Counted from the first letter of the stretch, positions 48,529 through 58,206 are shown. The stretch is 64,000 nucleotides of DNA from an uncultured Arachnia sp. (GCA_947493705.1 CANLSH010000010.1:45578-109577); one strand, 5' to 3'. Made by a program: numbers and translations. Notes: a model not told the origin generated them from the letters alone.

Positions 48529-49170
48529 CTAATTGTCGACGAGGCCCCATTCATGAGCCTTTGCAGCCAATTGCGCTCGGCTTCGGGATCCGGTCTTTTT
48601 CAGCAGTCGGCTGACGTAGGTTTTTACTGTGCTGGGAGCCAGAAACACTGCTTCGGCAATTTCCGCGTTGTCCAGTCCTCTGCCCACGAGGCGCACAAGC
48701 TCCAATTCAGTGTCACCCAAATCTGACGGAGGTTGAGCATGCCGTTGGAACTGACGGAGAACGGTGGCCAGCAGTCTCGGCGAAACCAGAGCGTCCCCGT
48801 GGTAGGCACTACGAATCCCATGGATGAGCATGTCCGGCGGGTCCACCTTGAGCAGGAAGCCGCTGGCCCCGGCCTCCAGGGCTGTCCTCATGGTGTGCTC
48901 ATCGCCGAGCACCGTGAAGCACAGAACTCGGGGCGGGTTGGCGAGCGTGAACACCCGCCGGATCAACTCCACGCCAGTCATCTGTGGCATGTGAATGTCG
49001 GTCAGTAGAACATCGGGCCTGAGGGTCCTGACCAATTCCAGCGCAGGTGCCCCGTCGGGAGCGCTACCGACAATTTCTATGTCATCGACGCGCGCCACAT
49101 AGCTCTCAATGGCCAACTGGGCCAAGGGGTCGTCTTCGGCGACGACGACGCGAATCGTGGGGGGTGGCAT
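48529..49170 (-). CDS. NarL/FixJ-family response regulator
   Basis: 213 residues. Receiver domain with the acidic pair in VAEDDPLA and phosphoacceptor Asp58 in LLTDIHMPQM, then a LuxR-type helix-turn-helix (LVGRGLDNAEIAEAVFLAPSTVKTYVSRLLKKTG). ATG 49170 follows GAGGAGGA; the frame to 49293 is excluded. It is the likely partner of the kinase at 46387-47562. Confidence 0.9.
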   Translation of the reverse strand: MPPPTIRVVVAEDDPLAQLAIESYVARVDDIEIVGSAPDGAPALELVRTLRPDVLLTDIHMPQMTGVELIRRVFTLANPPRVLCFTVLGDEHTMRTALEAGASGFLLKVDPPDMLIHGIRSAYHGDALVSPRLLATVLRQFQRHAQPPSDLGDTELELVRLVGRGLDNAEIAEAVFLAPSTVKTYVSRLLKKTGSRSRAQLAAKAHEWGLVDN

Positions 49171-49215
49171 CAGGATCCTCCTCGCGCGGCATTGGGGGGT
49201 CCGCGCACGACCATC

Positions 49216-49239
49216 ATATTGCAAAAGCGCCCACAATAT
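49216..49239. promoter_or_regulatory. Inverted repeat upstream of the response regulator
   Basis: ATATTG (49216-49221) and CAATAT (49234-49239) face each other around a 12-nt centre, 46 nt before the regulator start and 106 nt before the divergent hydrolase gene. It is a candidate binding site for the regulator itself. Confidence 0.35.
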
Positions 49240-49344
49240 AGCGGGGGGATTGTTTAGGATCAATGAATCTGGCTGATGTTCCCCAAGAATCATTCACTGC
49301 GGTAGCGTCAGAGACGCCAGTATGAGTAACTGATCCAGGAGGCG

Positions 49345-50184
49345 ATGATGCCGACGCTCACCACCACCGGGCACAGCCCCGCCACGCTGCACTTTGAGGA
49401 CACCGGCGGTTCCGGGCGTCCAATGGTGCTTGTCCACGGTTGGCCTCTTTCGGGGGAGGCTTTTGCCGCCAACGTCCCGGCATTCACCGCAGAAGGGCTG
49501 CGTGTCATCACCTATGACCGCCGAGGTTTCGGGCAATCAGAGAAGCCCCATGACGGATACGACTACGACACGCTCAGCTCCGACTTGAACAGCGTGATCA
49601 CTGAACTGGACCTGCGGGGCGTCGTATTGCTCGGATTCTCCATGGGTGGCGGCGAAGTTGCACGCTACGTGGGAAGGTACGGCACAGACAGGCTGGCAGG
49701 CATTGTGCTGTCGAGTTCCATCTGCCCAGCACTCGCGATCACGGAGGACAACCCTGATGGGGCGATGCCGGGCAGCGCCTTCACAGACATGGCTCAGCAA
49801 TGCGCTGATGACCATGAGGGTTTCCTGGACCAGTTCACCACCGCCTTCTTCAGCAACGACGGAGGGCTTGCGGTGGGGGAGGACACGCGCCAACAAGCAC
49901 TCACCATCGCCCGGCAGAGCGATCCACGTGCCGCGAGCCTGACAATCGAGGCATGGGCAACAGATCTCCGCGAGGACTGCGCCAACATCGACGTCCCGCT
50001 CCTCGCCCTGCACGGCGACGGGGATCAGAATGTGCCGCTGGCCGCATCAAGCCAACGCCTGCCCGGAATCGTCAAGCAGACGCAACTGCACGTCATCGAG
50101 GGTGGCCCCCATGGCCTGAACGTGTCCCACCAGCAGGAATGGGAACAGGCGATACTGAAGTTCATCAAGTCATTGGAGAACTGA
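49345..50184 (+). CDS. Alpha/beta hydrolase, chloroperoxidase-like
   Basis: 279 residues. Nucleophile elbow GFSMGGGEVARY, oxyanion segment VHGWPLSGEAF, the acid in HGDGDQNVPL and the catalytic histidine in GGPHGLN form a complete triad. YDRRGFGQSEKP is typical of non-heme haloperoxidase-like esterases. Cytosolic, substrate unknown. AGGAGGCG precedes the start, where ATGATG offers two codons. Confidence 0.85.
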   Translation: MMPTLTTTGHSPATLHFEDTGGSGRPMVLVHGWPLSGEAFAANVPAFTAEGLRVITYDRRGFGQSEKPHDGYDYDTLSSDLNSVITELDLRGVVLLGFSMGGGEVARYVGRYGTDRLAGIVLSSSICPALAITEDNPDGAMPGSAFTDMAQQCADDHEGFLDQFTTAFFSNDGGLAVGEDTRQQALTIARQSDPRAASLTIEAWATDLREDCANIDVPLLALHGDGDQNVPLAASSQRLPGIVKQTQLHVIEGGPHGLNVSHQQEWEQAILKFIKSLEN

Positions 50185-50206
50185 GTGCAAGGATCCCACT
50201 GACTGT

Positions 50207-50776
50207 TCATCCGGACAGGGCATGGCTTGCGACGACGCCGTGACGTGCCGGGCTTCGTCGTCCGCCAAAGGTTGTCTCAACCATGAGAAGTCTGTCGACC
50301 TTCCAAGGGGTCCCGTGGAACTGGTTGAGACGCTCCAACCAGAGCTCCCAGTGATCGGGGGGGCGCTGCCGGGACAAGGTCATGTGCGGCTTGAAGCGTT
50401 TGGGGGAGTCCACCCGCGCTCCGCTGCGTTGGCACGCTCTACGGCATCGAGAGGCGAGGTCTTCCAACTCCTGCAGATCACCGTCGACGCCGATCCAGAT
50501 GGGTGTTGAGGTACCGGGCTGTGAAAACAGCCCTGCGCCCCGCAGCACGAGCTCCAGAGGACGCGTCCCACCGGTCAGCGAAGACAGGGCGTCGTGGAGC
50601 GCCTCCATCTGCGCCGTCTGGACCGCGGGCATGAAGGACAAGGTGATGTGCCACTTGTCCGGGTTCACCAGCTTCATGCCAGCTCTGGCAATACCGGTGG
50701 ACTCGACGAAATCCTCCAATTCGGTGACCTGTTCCGCCGGGGGTGCAACAGCGACGAACAACCGCTTAGTGCCCAT
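50207..50776 (-). CDS. thpR: RNA 2',3'-cyclic phosphodiesterase (2'-5' RNA ligase family)
   Basis: 189 residues. The two HxTx active-site motifs are seen as WHITLSF and HMTLSR, in the two-lobed 2H phosphoesterase fold; RLFVAVAPP is the family start. The enzyme opens 2',3'-cyclic phosphates on RNA ends; the exact cellular substrate is unclear. It is convergent with the hydrolase and divergent from the ABC-F gene. Confidence 0.88.
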   Translation of the reverse strand: MGTKRLFVAVAPPAEQVTELEDFVESTGIARAGMKLVNPDKWHITLSFMPAVQTAQMEALHDALSSLTGGTRPLELVLRGAGLFSQPGTSTPIWIGVDGDLQELEDLASRCRRACQRSGARVDSPKRFKPHMTLSRQRPPDHWELWLERLNQFHGTPWKVDRLLMVETTFGGRRSPARHGVVASHALSG

Positions 50777-50846
50777 GACACCATGTAATCACAGAGCGGG
50801 AGGAGGGGGCGGAAGCACACGAATGGGGAACAGCGCGCCCACCGCA

Positions 50847-50852
50847 TAGGAT
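50847..50852 (+). promoter_or_regulatory. -10 box of the ABC-F gene, probable leaderless start
   Basis: TAGGAT ends 8 nt before the GTG start codon at 50861. The gap has no convincing Shine-Dalgarno sequence, so the mRNA is probably leaderless. Confidence 0.4.
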
Positions 50853-50860
50853 GTCTCCTC

Positions 50861-52459
50861 GTGTTGCAGGCCAGAGATATCGAAGTACGTGCAGGCGCGA
50901 AGCTGCTGCTTTCCGCCGTGTCCTTTCAAGTGATCGCGGGTGACCGGATCGGCCTTGTGGGCAGAAACGGCGCGGGCAAGACGACGCTCACCCGCATCCT
51001 GGCCGGTGACGCACTCCCGGTCTCCGGCGACGTGATCAGGAGCGGTCAGCTCGGTTACCTACCGCAGGATCCGCGTGCTGGCGATCCTGAGCAGCTTGCC
51101 CGCGACCGGATCCTGGGTTCGCGGGGGCTTGATCACGTGATGCGACGTCTCCGCGAAGCGGAAGAGAGGATGGCCGATTCCGACGGTGACGACCGTGAGC
51201 TGGCCATGGCCGCCTACACCCGCGCCGAGAATGCTCTTCAAGCTGCCGGCGGATATGCCGCTGAGGCCGAGGCAGCACGCATTGCAGCAAACCTTGGATT
51301 ACCGGATCGCGTGCTGGTACAGCCCTTGTCAACGCTGTCCGGTGGCCAGCGGCGTCGCGTGGAACTCGCGCGTATTCTGTTCTCCGACGCAGACACGCTA
51401 CTGCTCGATGAGCCAACGAACCACCTCGATGCTGACTCGATCATCTGGTTGCGTTCCTACCTGCAGGGTTTCCCCGGCGGTCTCATCATCATCAGCCACG
51501 ACACGGAACTCCTGAACGCCGTCATCAACAAGGTGTTCCACCTCGACGCCAACCGGGCGGAGATGGACGTGTACGCGATGAACTGGAAGCGCTATCTGCT
51601 GCAGCGCGAGACTGACGAGAAGCGCCGCAAGCGCGAGCGGGCCAATGCCGAGAAGAAGGCTGGCCAGCTCAATGCGCAGGCGGACAAGATGCGCGCGAAG
51701 GCCACGAAGGCTGTTGCTGCACAGAACATGGCAAAGCGCGCTGATCGGCTGCTCGCCGGCCTGGAAGGCGCCCGACAGAACGATCAGGTGGCCAAGATCA
51801 GATTCCCGGATCCCGCTCCCTGCGGCAAGACCCCTCTACGCGCCAAGGATTTGTCGAAGGCATACGGCTCACTGGAAGTGTTCACGGCCGTCGATCTGGC
51901 CATCGACAAAGGCTCCAAGGTGGTGATCCTTGGACTCAATGGTGCGGGCAAGACCACCATGCTGCGTATCCTCGCAGGGATCGAAGAGCCCGACACCGGG
52001 CAGCGAATGCTGGGCCACGGTGCTCAGCTCGGCTACTACGCGCAGGAGCACGAGACCCTGGACGTTTCGCGGAGCGTGCTGGAGAACATGACCTCCGCGT
52101 CGCCGGACTTGAACGACACCCAGGTGCGCAAAGTGCTCGGTTCTTTCCTGTTCAGCGGCGACGACGTGGAGAAGCCAGCACGGGTCCTCTCCGGCGGGGA
52201 GAAGACACGGCTGGCGCTGGCCATGCTGGTGGTCTCCGCGTCAAATGTCCTGCTCCTGGATGAACCGACCAACAACCTGGACCCAGCGTCCCGCGCCGAA
52301 GTCCTGTCCGCACTGCGCGCGTATGCCGGTGCCGTCATCCTCGTGACACACGATCCGGGGGCCGTGGAGGCACTCGAACCGGACCGGGTGCTGGTCCTGC
52401 CTGACGGCGTGGAGGATCTGTGGGGCGATGACTACGCAGAATTGGTGGCCCTCGCCTGA
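50861..52459 (+). CDS. ABC-F family ATPase (ribosome-associated)
   Basis: 532 residues, two ABC domains without membrane helices. Walker A motifs GRNGAGKTT and GLNGAGKTT, signatures LSGGQRRR and LSGGEKTR, Walker B motifs LLLDEPTNHLD and LLLDEPTNNLD, with a basic linker rich in Lys/Arg/Ala (residues about 245-300) as in factors that act at the ribosomal E site. It may be translational or give antibiotic protection; the sequence does not decide. Confidence 0.88.
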   Translation: MLQARDIEVRAGAKLLLSAVSFQVIAGDRIGLVGRNGAGKTTLTRILAGDALPVSGDVIRSGQLGYLPQDPRAGDPEQLARDRILGSRGLDHVMRRLREAEERMADSDGDDRELAMAAYTRAENALQAAGGYAAEAEAARIAANLGLPDRVLVQPLSTLSGGQRRRVELARILFSDADTLLLDEPTNHLDADSIIWLRSYLQGFPGGLIIISHDTELLNAVINKVFHLDANRAEMDVYAMNWKRYLLQRETDEKRRKRERANAEKKAGQLNAQADKMRAKATKAVAAQNMAKRADRLLAGLEGARQNDQVAKIRFPDPAPCGKTPLRAKDLSKAYGSLEVFTAVDLAIDKGSKVVILGLNGAGKTTMLRILAGIEEPDTGQRMLGHGAQLGYYAQEHETLDVSRSVLENMTSASPDLNDTQVRKVLGSFLFSGDDVEKPARVLSGGEKTRLALAMLVVSASNVLLLDEPTNNLDPASRAEVLSALRAYAGAVILVTHDPGAVEALEPDRVLVLPDGVEDLWGDDYAELVALA

Positions 52460-52579
52460 GTGCCAGGATGGCCATTGCTGACTCAATGAGTTGGAACGTG
52501 GGCGGCAGGCCTGCTCGTTTCTCCGGCTGGACTCGCTGATGTCATTAGTCTGGAGTCTGACAAATGACGAGGAGAAGCG

Positions 52580-54007
52580 ATGGCGCGGATCAATTTTGGA
52601 ACAGGCGGATGGCGAGCGATCATCGGGGATGAGTTCACACGTGCCAACGTGCGTCTCCTGTGTGGTGCCGTGGCGCACCGCATCATCGACGAGGGTGTGC
52701 AGAAGGCAGGCATTGTCATCGGCTACGACCGTCGTTTCCTCTCTGATGTTGCCGCGGAGTGGGCAGCCGAAGTGTTTGCGGGAATGGGTATCAGCTGCCA
52801 GTTGATTCGCGTGGCCCAGGCACCCACACCCCTGATCATGTGGACGGTCAAGGACCGCGGGCTGCCCTACGGCATGGCGATCACGGCCTCTCACAACCCC
52901 GCGCTCTACAACGGCATCAAAGTGTTCACCGCTGGTGGGAAGGATGCGGACGAAGAGGTCACCGTCGACGTTGAACGGCGCATGGAGGCTCTGGAGGGCG
53001 AAGGTGAGGCAGAGCTGCCGAAGATCTCCTACGCCAAGGCACTAAAAACCGGCGCGGTGAAGGAGATCGATCCCTTCAACGGCTACATCGATTCCATCAT
53101 CGGGCAGGTGGACATGGATGCCATCAGGCATGCACACCTCAAAATTGCGCTGGACCCCATGTTCGGGGTGTCCAGAACGTCATTGCAGACGATCCTTCTC
53201 ACCGCCCGCACCGAGGTGGACGTCATCAATGATCGTCACGACACACTCTTTGGTGGAGCCCTGCCGTCGCCCACCAGTGCGGGTCTGTCCGTGCTGAAGC
53301 GCTACGTGGTGGAGAACAAGTGTGATCTGGGGATTGCCACCGACGGTGACGCCGACCGGATTGGTGTCATCGACGACAAGGGCAACTTCCTGCACCCCAA
53401 CCAGTTGCTCGTGATCCTGTACTACTACCTCCTGAAGTACAAGGGGTGGGAAGGCCCCGTCGTGCGCAACGTGGCCACCACTTCACTGTTGGACGACGTG
53501 GCGGAGCGTTTCGGGCAGAAGTGCTACGAGGTGCCCGTCGGATTCAAGTGGATCTCCGGCAAAATGCTGGAGACGGGCGCCATCATCGGCGGCGAGTCCT
53601 CCGGCGGCCTCACGGTCCGCGGCCACATCGCAGGAAAGGATGGCATCTATGCCGCGGCCCTGCTCGTGGAGATGATGGCCATCGTCGGCAAATCCATGAG
53701 CGAGATCTACGACGACATCACCGGCGAGTTCGACCCGCACTACATGGCCGAAACGGACTTCACGTTCCCTCTCGAGCGCAAGCCTGAAATCCAACAGACC
53801 CTCATGGTGGACAAACAACTCCCCGAGTTCACCGCCGAGGTCGTGGACACGTCGTACATGGACGGCTGCAAGGTGTATTTCACCAACGGCTGGATCATCG
53901 CGCGTTTCTCCGGTACCGAGCCGCTGCTGCGCATCTTCTGTGAGATGCCCAGTCAGTTTGAGGCCGAGCGTGCATGCGACGAGTTCAGGGAGTTCCTGGG
54001 ACTGTAG
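52580..54007 (+). CDS. Alpha-D-phosphohexomutase (phosphoglucomutase/phosphomannomutase)
   Basis: 475 residues. The four-domain layout is clear: FGTGGWR at the N-terminus, phosphoserine loop ITASHNPALYNG, metal loop TDGDADRIG, sugar loop GGESSGG and phosphate loop FSGTEPLLR. It interconverts hexose 1- and 6-phosphates. If it accepts glucose 1-phosphate it could carry the product of the GH94 phosphorylase at 36337 into glycolysis; this link is inference. GAGGAG precedes the ATG. Confidence 0.9.
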   Translation: MARINFGTGGWRAIIGDEFTRANVRLLCGAVAHRIIDEGVQKAGIVIGYDRRFLSDVAAEWAAEVFAGMGISCQLIRVAQAPTPLIMWTVKDRGLPYGMAITASHNPALYNGIKVFTAGGKDADEEVTVDVERRMEALEGEGEAELPKISYAKALKTGAVKEIDPFNGYIDSIIGQVDMDAIRHAHLKIALDPMFGVSRTSLQTILLTARTEVDVINDRHDTLFGGALPSPTSAGLSVLKRYVVENKCDLGIATDGDADRIGVIDDKGNFLHPNQLLVILYYYLLKYKGWEGPVVRNVATTSLLDDVAERFGQKCYEVPVGFKWISGKMLETGAIIGGESSGGLTVRGHIAGKDGIYAAALLVEMMAIVGKSMSEIYDDITGEFDPHYMAETDFTFPLERKPEIQQTLMVDKQLPEFTAEVVDTSYMDGCKVYFTNGWIIARFSGTEPLLRIFCEMPSQFEAERACDEFREFLGL

Positions 54008-54021
54008 CCAGCGACGACAAT

Positions 54022-54050
54022 CGGCCGGGGGACCTCAGGTGCCCCGGCCG
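54022..54050 (+). terminator. Terminator after the phosphohexomutase gene
   Basis: A 9-bp GC stem (CGGCCGGGG with CCCCGGCCG) continues inward as ACCT/AGGT after a single G-G mismatch. It starts 15 nt after the stop and is followed by CTTCTC, a weak T-rich tract. Confidence 0.75.
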
Positions 54051-54108
54051 CTTCTCGCAGAGTGCAGGTAACGCCGCATCGCGGTCGCTCACGATGCGGG
54101 AACGAGGT

Positions 54109-56064
54109 TCAGAGGTCTTCGGTCTTCCTGATTCTGTCCATGACAGCCTCGGCGATGTCGGACATCACCGCAGGATCGGAGAAGTGGCTGCCATCTGAGC
54201 GCGCCGGTATTCCATTGGTCTCGTCATTGCAGGGCACAGCATCGTCGTTGCAGTAAAGATCATCCACAGCGATGGTTTCGACGCCCACGGTCTCCGCCGC
54301 GTAGTCCTGGACCATGGCGTTCCACCGCTGCCTGTACTCGTCGTGCTCGATCAGGCGCTCAAGGAATGGATGGCAGCTTGTCGGTGTGCATTGTGAGTAG
54401 ACACCGAGGCCGACGCGGTCTGTCTCCACGATGATGAGCGACGCACCCTTGGACTTCAGGCGCTGGGCCGCGGTACGCAGGTTGTTCTCGCTCAGTTGCC
54501 AGAACGTCTCGGTCTCCGGTCCGATGACCTGTCCATCGACGCGCATGTCCGCGAGTTCGTACCGGCTCCACCACACCACCGTGGCGGGATTGAACTGCTC
54601 CAACGCCTGTCTCTGGAAGTCAACGGCGCCGGAACACACCACGTCGGGCTCTCCCGCCGTTAATGGAACATCCATGCCGGTGGGTGCACAACCACCCGCT
54701 GTCGCACTGGCGATGCGCAGGCCGCGGTCACTGGCAGCAATCTCCAGTTCGGGATTGAACCGCTGCGGTACCGAATCGCCGACAATGAGGACCACGCGTC
54801 GATTGACGGCGCCGTCAGGTTGTAGTTTCTGCACCAGTGGAGACAGGGGAGTACCCCCACCGAAACTGACGGCCACCAGCATGGCGCTGAGCAGCAGGGC
54901 GGCGAGGACGGCGGATCGCTTGGCGGTGAACCACTTCCGCGTGCGCACCGGCATTTCAACCAGGTGATAGGACACCGCGGCAGCAGCAATAGTCAACACA
55001 ATGACGGCAATCGCTCGGACCCAGCGAAAACCCTCCCGATCACCAATGATCCAGATCACCAACGGCCAGTGCCACAAATACAACCCGTAGGAGATACGGC
55101 CCAAGTAGGCGATGGGCTCCCACCCCAAGACCCTGGCCAGCACGCCTTCGCCCTGAGCAAGGACCAGCCCCAGGATCACCAGCAGAGCGCCCAGGCTGAA
55201 GGCCAGCGCTCCCCACTGGTAGTACAACTCGGGCGGACCATCGAGGAGCGGGAAAAGGGCTACCATCACGGCCACCCCGGCCCATGCCAGCACCTGGTGA
55301 TGCCGACTCAGCCAGGACTTGACCGCAGAATTTGTCAAAATGATGGCAGCCAGCGCACCGAGTAGGGGTTCAAAAGCCTTGGCGTCGGTACCCATGTAGG
55401 CCCGATCCGGCAGCTCAGGGTCGAAGACCAGATACATCGTCAGAGCAGAGGCGACAATCAGGACCAGCGTCAGCCATCCCGCCACTCGAGCGAAGACTGT
55501 GACGTGTCCCTGGGGTTCCCGGGCCCGGAGATTTCGTGTGACCAACAACACCACCCCGAGGGTGGCCAGAAGCAACAGCGGCCAAATGACATAGAACTGC
55601 TCCTCGACCGCGAGGGACCACATGTGCAGCAGCGGGGACGGCGTCCCGGTGTCGGCGAAGTAACTGTTCGCCGACATCAGGTGCCAGTTCGCCACGTACA
55701 GCAGGGTCCACCACAGGTCTGCGCTCACGCTACGGATCTGGTAGAGCGGAGCGAGCCAGAGCATCCACACAGTGATAGCTGCCAGGACGAACAGCGCCGC
55801 GGGCATCAACCGCTTGAATCGACGGAGCCAGAAGTTTCCAAGATGGATGCGGCCTTCGCGCTCGGCTTCACGCATCAGTCCAGCGGTGATCAGATAACCC
55901 GACAGGACGAAGAAGATGTCCACCCCGATGTAGCCAGCGGCAAAGCGTGGGGTTGAGACGTGGAAGAGGATGACAAGGAACACCGCGATGGTACGGATCC
56001 CGTCGAGAGCCGCCATGCGACGGTGCCCGTGCTGGGTGGCCTTCTGCAGCGAGACAGTTGTCAC
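54109..56064 (-). CDS. Membrane O-acyltransferase with C-terminal SGNH domain (OafA/YrhL type)
   Basis: 651 residues. The first 390 or so form an acyltransferase-3 domain with about ten helices and the family motifs LDGIRTIAVFLVILFH and FFVLSGYLIT; the C-terminal SGNH hydrolase-like domain has GDSVPQRF and the DGSHFS acid-histidine pair. Such enzymes put acyl groups on surface polysaccharide or peptidoglycan. Start ATG 56064. It stands alone; the glycan acceptor is not shown by neighbours. Confidence 0.88.
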   Translation of the reverse strand: MTTVSLQKATQHGHRRMAALDGIRTIAVFLVILFHVSTPRFAAGYIGVDIFFVLSGYLITAGLMREAEREGRIHLGNFWLRRFKRLMPAALFVLAAITVWMLWLAPLYQIRSVSADLWWTLLYVANWHLMSANSYFADTGTPSPLLHMWSLAVEEQFYVIWPLLLLATLGVVLLVTRNLRAREPQGHVTVFARVAGWLTLVLIVASALTMYLVFDPELPDRAYMGTDAKAFEPLLGALAAIILTNSAVKSWLSRHHQVLAWAGVAVMVALFPLLDGPPELYYQWGALAFSLGALLVILGLVLAQGEGVLARVLGWEPIAYLGRISYGLYLWHWPLVIWIIGDREGFRWVRAIAVIVLTIAAAAVSYHLVEMPVRTRKWFTAKRSAVLAALLLSAMLVAVSFGGGTPLSPLVQKLQPDGAVNRRVVLIVGDSVPQRFNPELEIAASDRGLRIASATAGGCAPTGMDVPLTAGEPDVVCSGAVDFQRQALEQFNPATVVWWSRYELADMRVDGQVIGPETETFWQLSENNLRTAAQRLKSKGASLIIVETDRVGLGVYSQCTPTSCHPFLERLIEHDEYRQRWNAMVQDYAAETVGVETIAVDDLYCNDDAVPCNDETNGIPARSDGSHFSDPAVMSDIAEAVMDRIRKTEDL

Positions 56065-56204
56065 GAAAGGAATCCGGTTCTTTTCTCAGGGGTCGATCAG
56101 GAGCATCACGAAATCGCGCGTAGGGCGTGACCGCAAGGCCAAGATATCAATGATGAATATAAGAACCCATGCAGTGAGGCGTGACAGACGAAATGGGGAC
56201 CGTA

Positions 56205-57011
56205 CTAGTTGAGCTTTTTCTTCAGGGTGAGGCAGGCCACGGAGAGGCGGACACGTGACGCCGGGACAGTCGTGGTTGCGTGGAAGGCATTGGGTCCCAT
56301 GGCCACGAGATCGGTGCTCTCCTGCTGGGTCAACTCAAGATCTCGGGACACCATGGTTGTGGATACCAGCTGCAACTGATCGCCTGATGCCCGTACGAGC
56401 TTTTCCAGCTTCGCAGTGCCCACATCCATGAGGGCGTGGGAGCGACGCAGTTCCGCCAGATGATCGGGCTGAGGAAGAACCACCACCACCACGCCGTCGT
56501 CGGAGAGAATCCGGGCGAACTCGGCGGGGTTGCGCGGCGCGAAAATGCACAGTACTGCGTCCACGCAACCGTCGGCCATGGGCAGACCGGCCCAGGTGTC
56601 GGCGACGACGGAAGCCATGCGGGGATGGGTTCTGGCCGCCCGGCGGCATGCTGGAACCGATACGTCGACGGCCAATCCACGGGCCCCCGAGAGCTGCGTC
56701 AGCACACCTGCCAAGTGATGGCCCGGACCTGCGCCCACATCCACCAGACGGTGTGCATGGGGAACAGCTGCGGCGACGGCGTCGGTGATGGACTGGTAGT
56801 GGCCGGCAGACAAGAAACGATCCCGCGCGGCCACCATTTCGGCGGTGTCAGCGTTGGCTGGGGCGCCGCGCCCGAGCAGATTGACGTAGCCCTGCCGGGC
56901 AACGTCATAGGTGTGTTTCGAGGGACAGACCAAACTGCTGTCTACAAGATCGAAGGGCTGATGGCACAGGGGGCATCGGAGCCACGTCAGGACATCTCCC
57001 AGAGCGGTCAA
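56205..57011 (-). CDS. rlmA: 23S rRNA (guanine-N1)-methyltransferase, RlmA-like
   Basis: 268 residues. An N-terminal zinc knuckle (CPLCHQPF...CPSKHTYD) and a methyltransferase domain with VDVGAGPGHH as the SAM motif; the arrangement matches RlmA, which methylates G745/G748 in 23S rRNA helix 35 (relatives give macrolide resistance). The start is TTG 57011, overlapping the SURF1 stop (TTGA); no better start is near. It follows SURF1 in the same operon. Confidence 0.8.
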   Translation of the reverse strand: MTALGDVLTWLRCPLCHQPFDLVDSSLVCPSKHTYDVARQGYVNLLGRGAPANADTAEMVAARDRFLSAGHYQSITDAVAAAVPHAHRLVDVGAGPGHHLAGVLTQLSGARGLAVDVSVPACRRAARTHPRMASVVADTWAGLPMADGCVDAVLCIFAPRNPAEFARILSDDGVVVVVLPQPDHLAELRRSHALMDVGTAKLEKLVRASGDQLQLVSTTMVSRDLELTQQESTDLVAMGPNAFHATTTVPASRVRLSVACLTLKKKLN

Positions 57012-57793
57012 TGGACCGGCTCGTCGACGGCAGCTTCGGTGGCCGCGCGTTGCTCAGCCAACCGCGCTGCTCGACGCTGCGCCTTGCGTCGATCCTTCAG
57101 GTCCGAACGAATGAGGACCACTATGCCGATGAGCGCGATGGCGCCGAATGCGTACCACTGGAGCGCGTAGGAGAAGTGGTTGCCCTCCGACGGCTCTGGA
57201 GGGGTGATGGGCTGTAGCACGTCTCCGTTGGGTGGCGTCGACTCGATCAGGCTGACGTAGCCAGGCAGGAGATCGGTACCGAGTGACGTGCCGATGGCGT
57301 CGGAGCTGATGAACCGTACCTGGAAGTCTCGAGGAGTGATGGCATTGTTCTTGGCGCGCTCATCGCGACGGAGGAAGCCGATGACCTCCACCTCCCCTTC
57401 GGGGGCAGGCGGCAGGACCTCAGTGTCGGGTTTGCCCTGTTCTTTCGGTATGAAGCCACGATTGATCAGCACCGTGTCTCCAGAGGTGGTCTCCAGCACG
57501 GACAGGACCTCGATACCCGGCCCGTCATGGTTTCTGTACTTGACCCGGTACTGGACACCGGTGTAGCTACCCAGCAGTCGCACACGCTGCCACTGCTCAG
57601 AGTCTGCGACAGGATCACCCATTGCTTCGCTGTGGTCAACGACGGGTTTGTCACGGTTGTCAAGGACCGTCTGGTTCTGTTGACGGGTTTCGTCGAGCCG
57701 CGCGAGTTGCCATTCACCAAGATTGGCGAAGAGCACAGCAAGCAGAACGAGGAATACCGCGAGAGCGATCCAGCGCAGCACCAATTTTTTCAC
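57008..57793 (-). CDS. SURF1-family cytochrome oxidase assembly protein
   Basis: 261 residues. Two membrane helices near the ends (residues about 10-25 and 210-227) around an extracytoplasmic domain: GEWQLARLDE, GYTGVQY-type segment LLGSYTGVQY, NRGFIP and YALQWYAFG at the end are diagnostic. SURF1 helps insert heme A in cytochrome aa3. The basic tail extends beyond helix 2. It overlaps the DUF3099 gene by 4 nt. Confidence 0.9.
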   Translation of the reverse strand: MKKLVLRWIALAVFLVLLAVLFANLGEWQLARLDETRQQNQTVLDNRDKPVVDHSEAMGDPVADSEQWQRVRLLGSYTGVQYRVKYRNHDGPGIEVLSVLETTSGDTVLINRGFIPKEQGKPDTEVLPPAPEGEVEVIGFLRRDERAKNNAITPRDFQVRFISSDAIGTSLGTDLLPGYVSLIESTPPNGDVLQPITPPEPSEGNHFSYALQWYAFGAIALIGIVVLIRSDLKDRRKAQRRAARLAEQRAATEAAVDEPVH

Positions 57794-58116
57794 CCGGGCT
57801 CCTCAACCGTTCCTTCAATCACTGCCGTGCCCGGCAGGGCCATGAACCCACTGTCCTCCTCACTCGACGGTGAGACAAGTGGAGGGGGCCTGTTGTCTGC
57901 GGCATTGGCCAACAGCACCACCATGGGCAGCAGGGCGGCGCCAGCCAGGGCCAGAATTTTCCACCAGCCGGGCACCACGAGGAAGGCCAGGAAACATGCG
58001 GTTCGAACCGCCATTGTCAGCAGGTAGCGCCTGTTGCGGGCATCAATGTCCAGTGTCTTGTTGCGACCGGCGTTGGTGATGACGGTCATTTCCGGGTCCT
58101 GCTTGTTCCCTGACAC
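57790..58116 (-). CDS. DUF3099 family membrane protein
   Basis: 108 residues. Basic N-terminus with ITNAGRNK and RNRRYLLTMAVRTACFLAFLV, then two short helices and a Pro/Ser-rich tail, the pattern of actinobacterial DUF3099 proteins, whose function is unknown. The start is GTG 58116, where TATGCT lies 6 nt upstream (leaderless); ATG 58089 with an AGGA is an alternative. It is first of three genes with SURF1 and rlmA. Confidence 0.75.
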   Translation of the reverse strand: MSGNKQDPEMTVITNAGRNKTLDIDARNRRYLLTMAVRTACFLAFLVVPGWWKILALAGAALLPMVVLLANAADNRPPPLVSPSSEEDSGFMALPGTAVIEGTVEEPG

Positions 58117-58194
58117 ACGACAAGCATAGGTAGGCCCTGCAAGCAGTCTTACAGGATCGCACACTGGTCTCTCGGAGGGAGGTGGGGGGTGCGA

Positions 58195-58200
58195 TAGGTT
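58195..58200 (+). promoter_or_regulatory. -10 box of fabG, probable leaderless start
   Basis: TAGGTT ends 6 nt before the fabG GTG (58207). The same TAGGTT with a TGCC just before the start codon is repeated at 59798, before another gene, so the arrangement is unlikely to be accidental. Confidence 0.5.
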
Positions 58201-58206
58201 GTTGCC

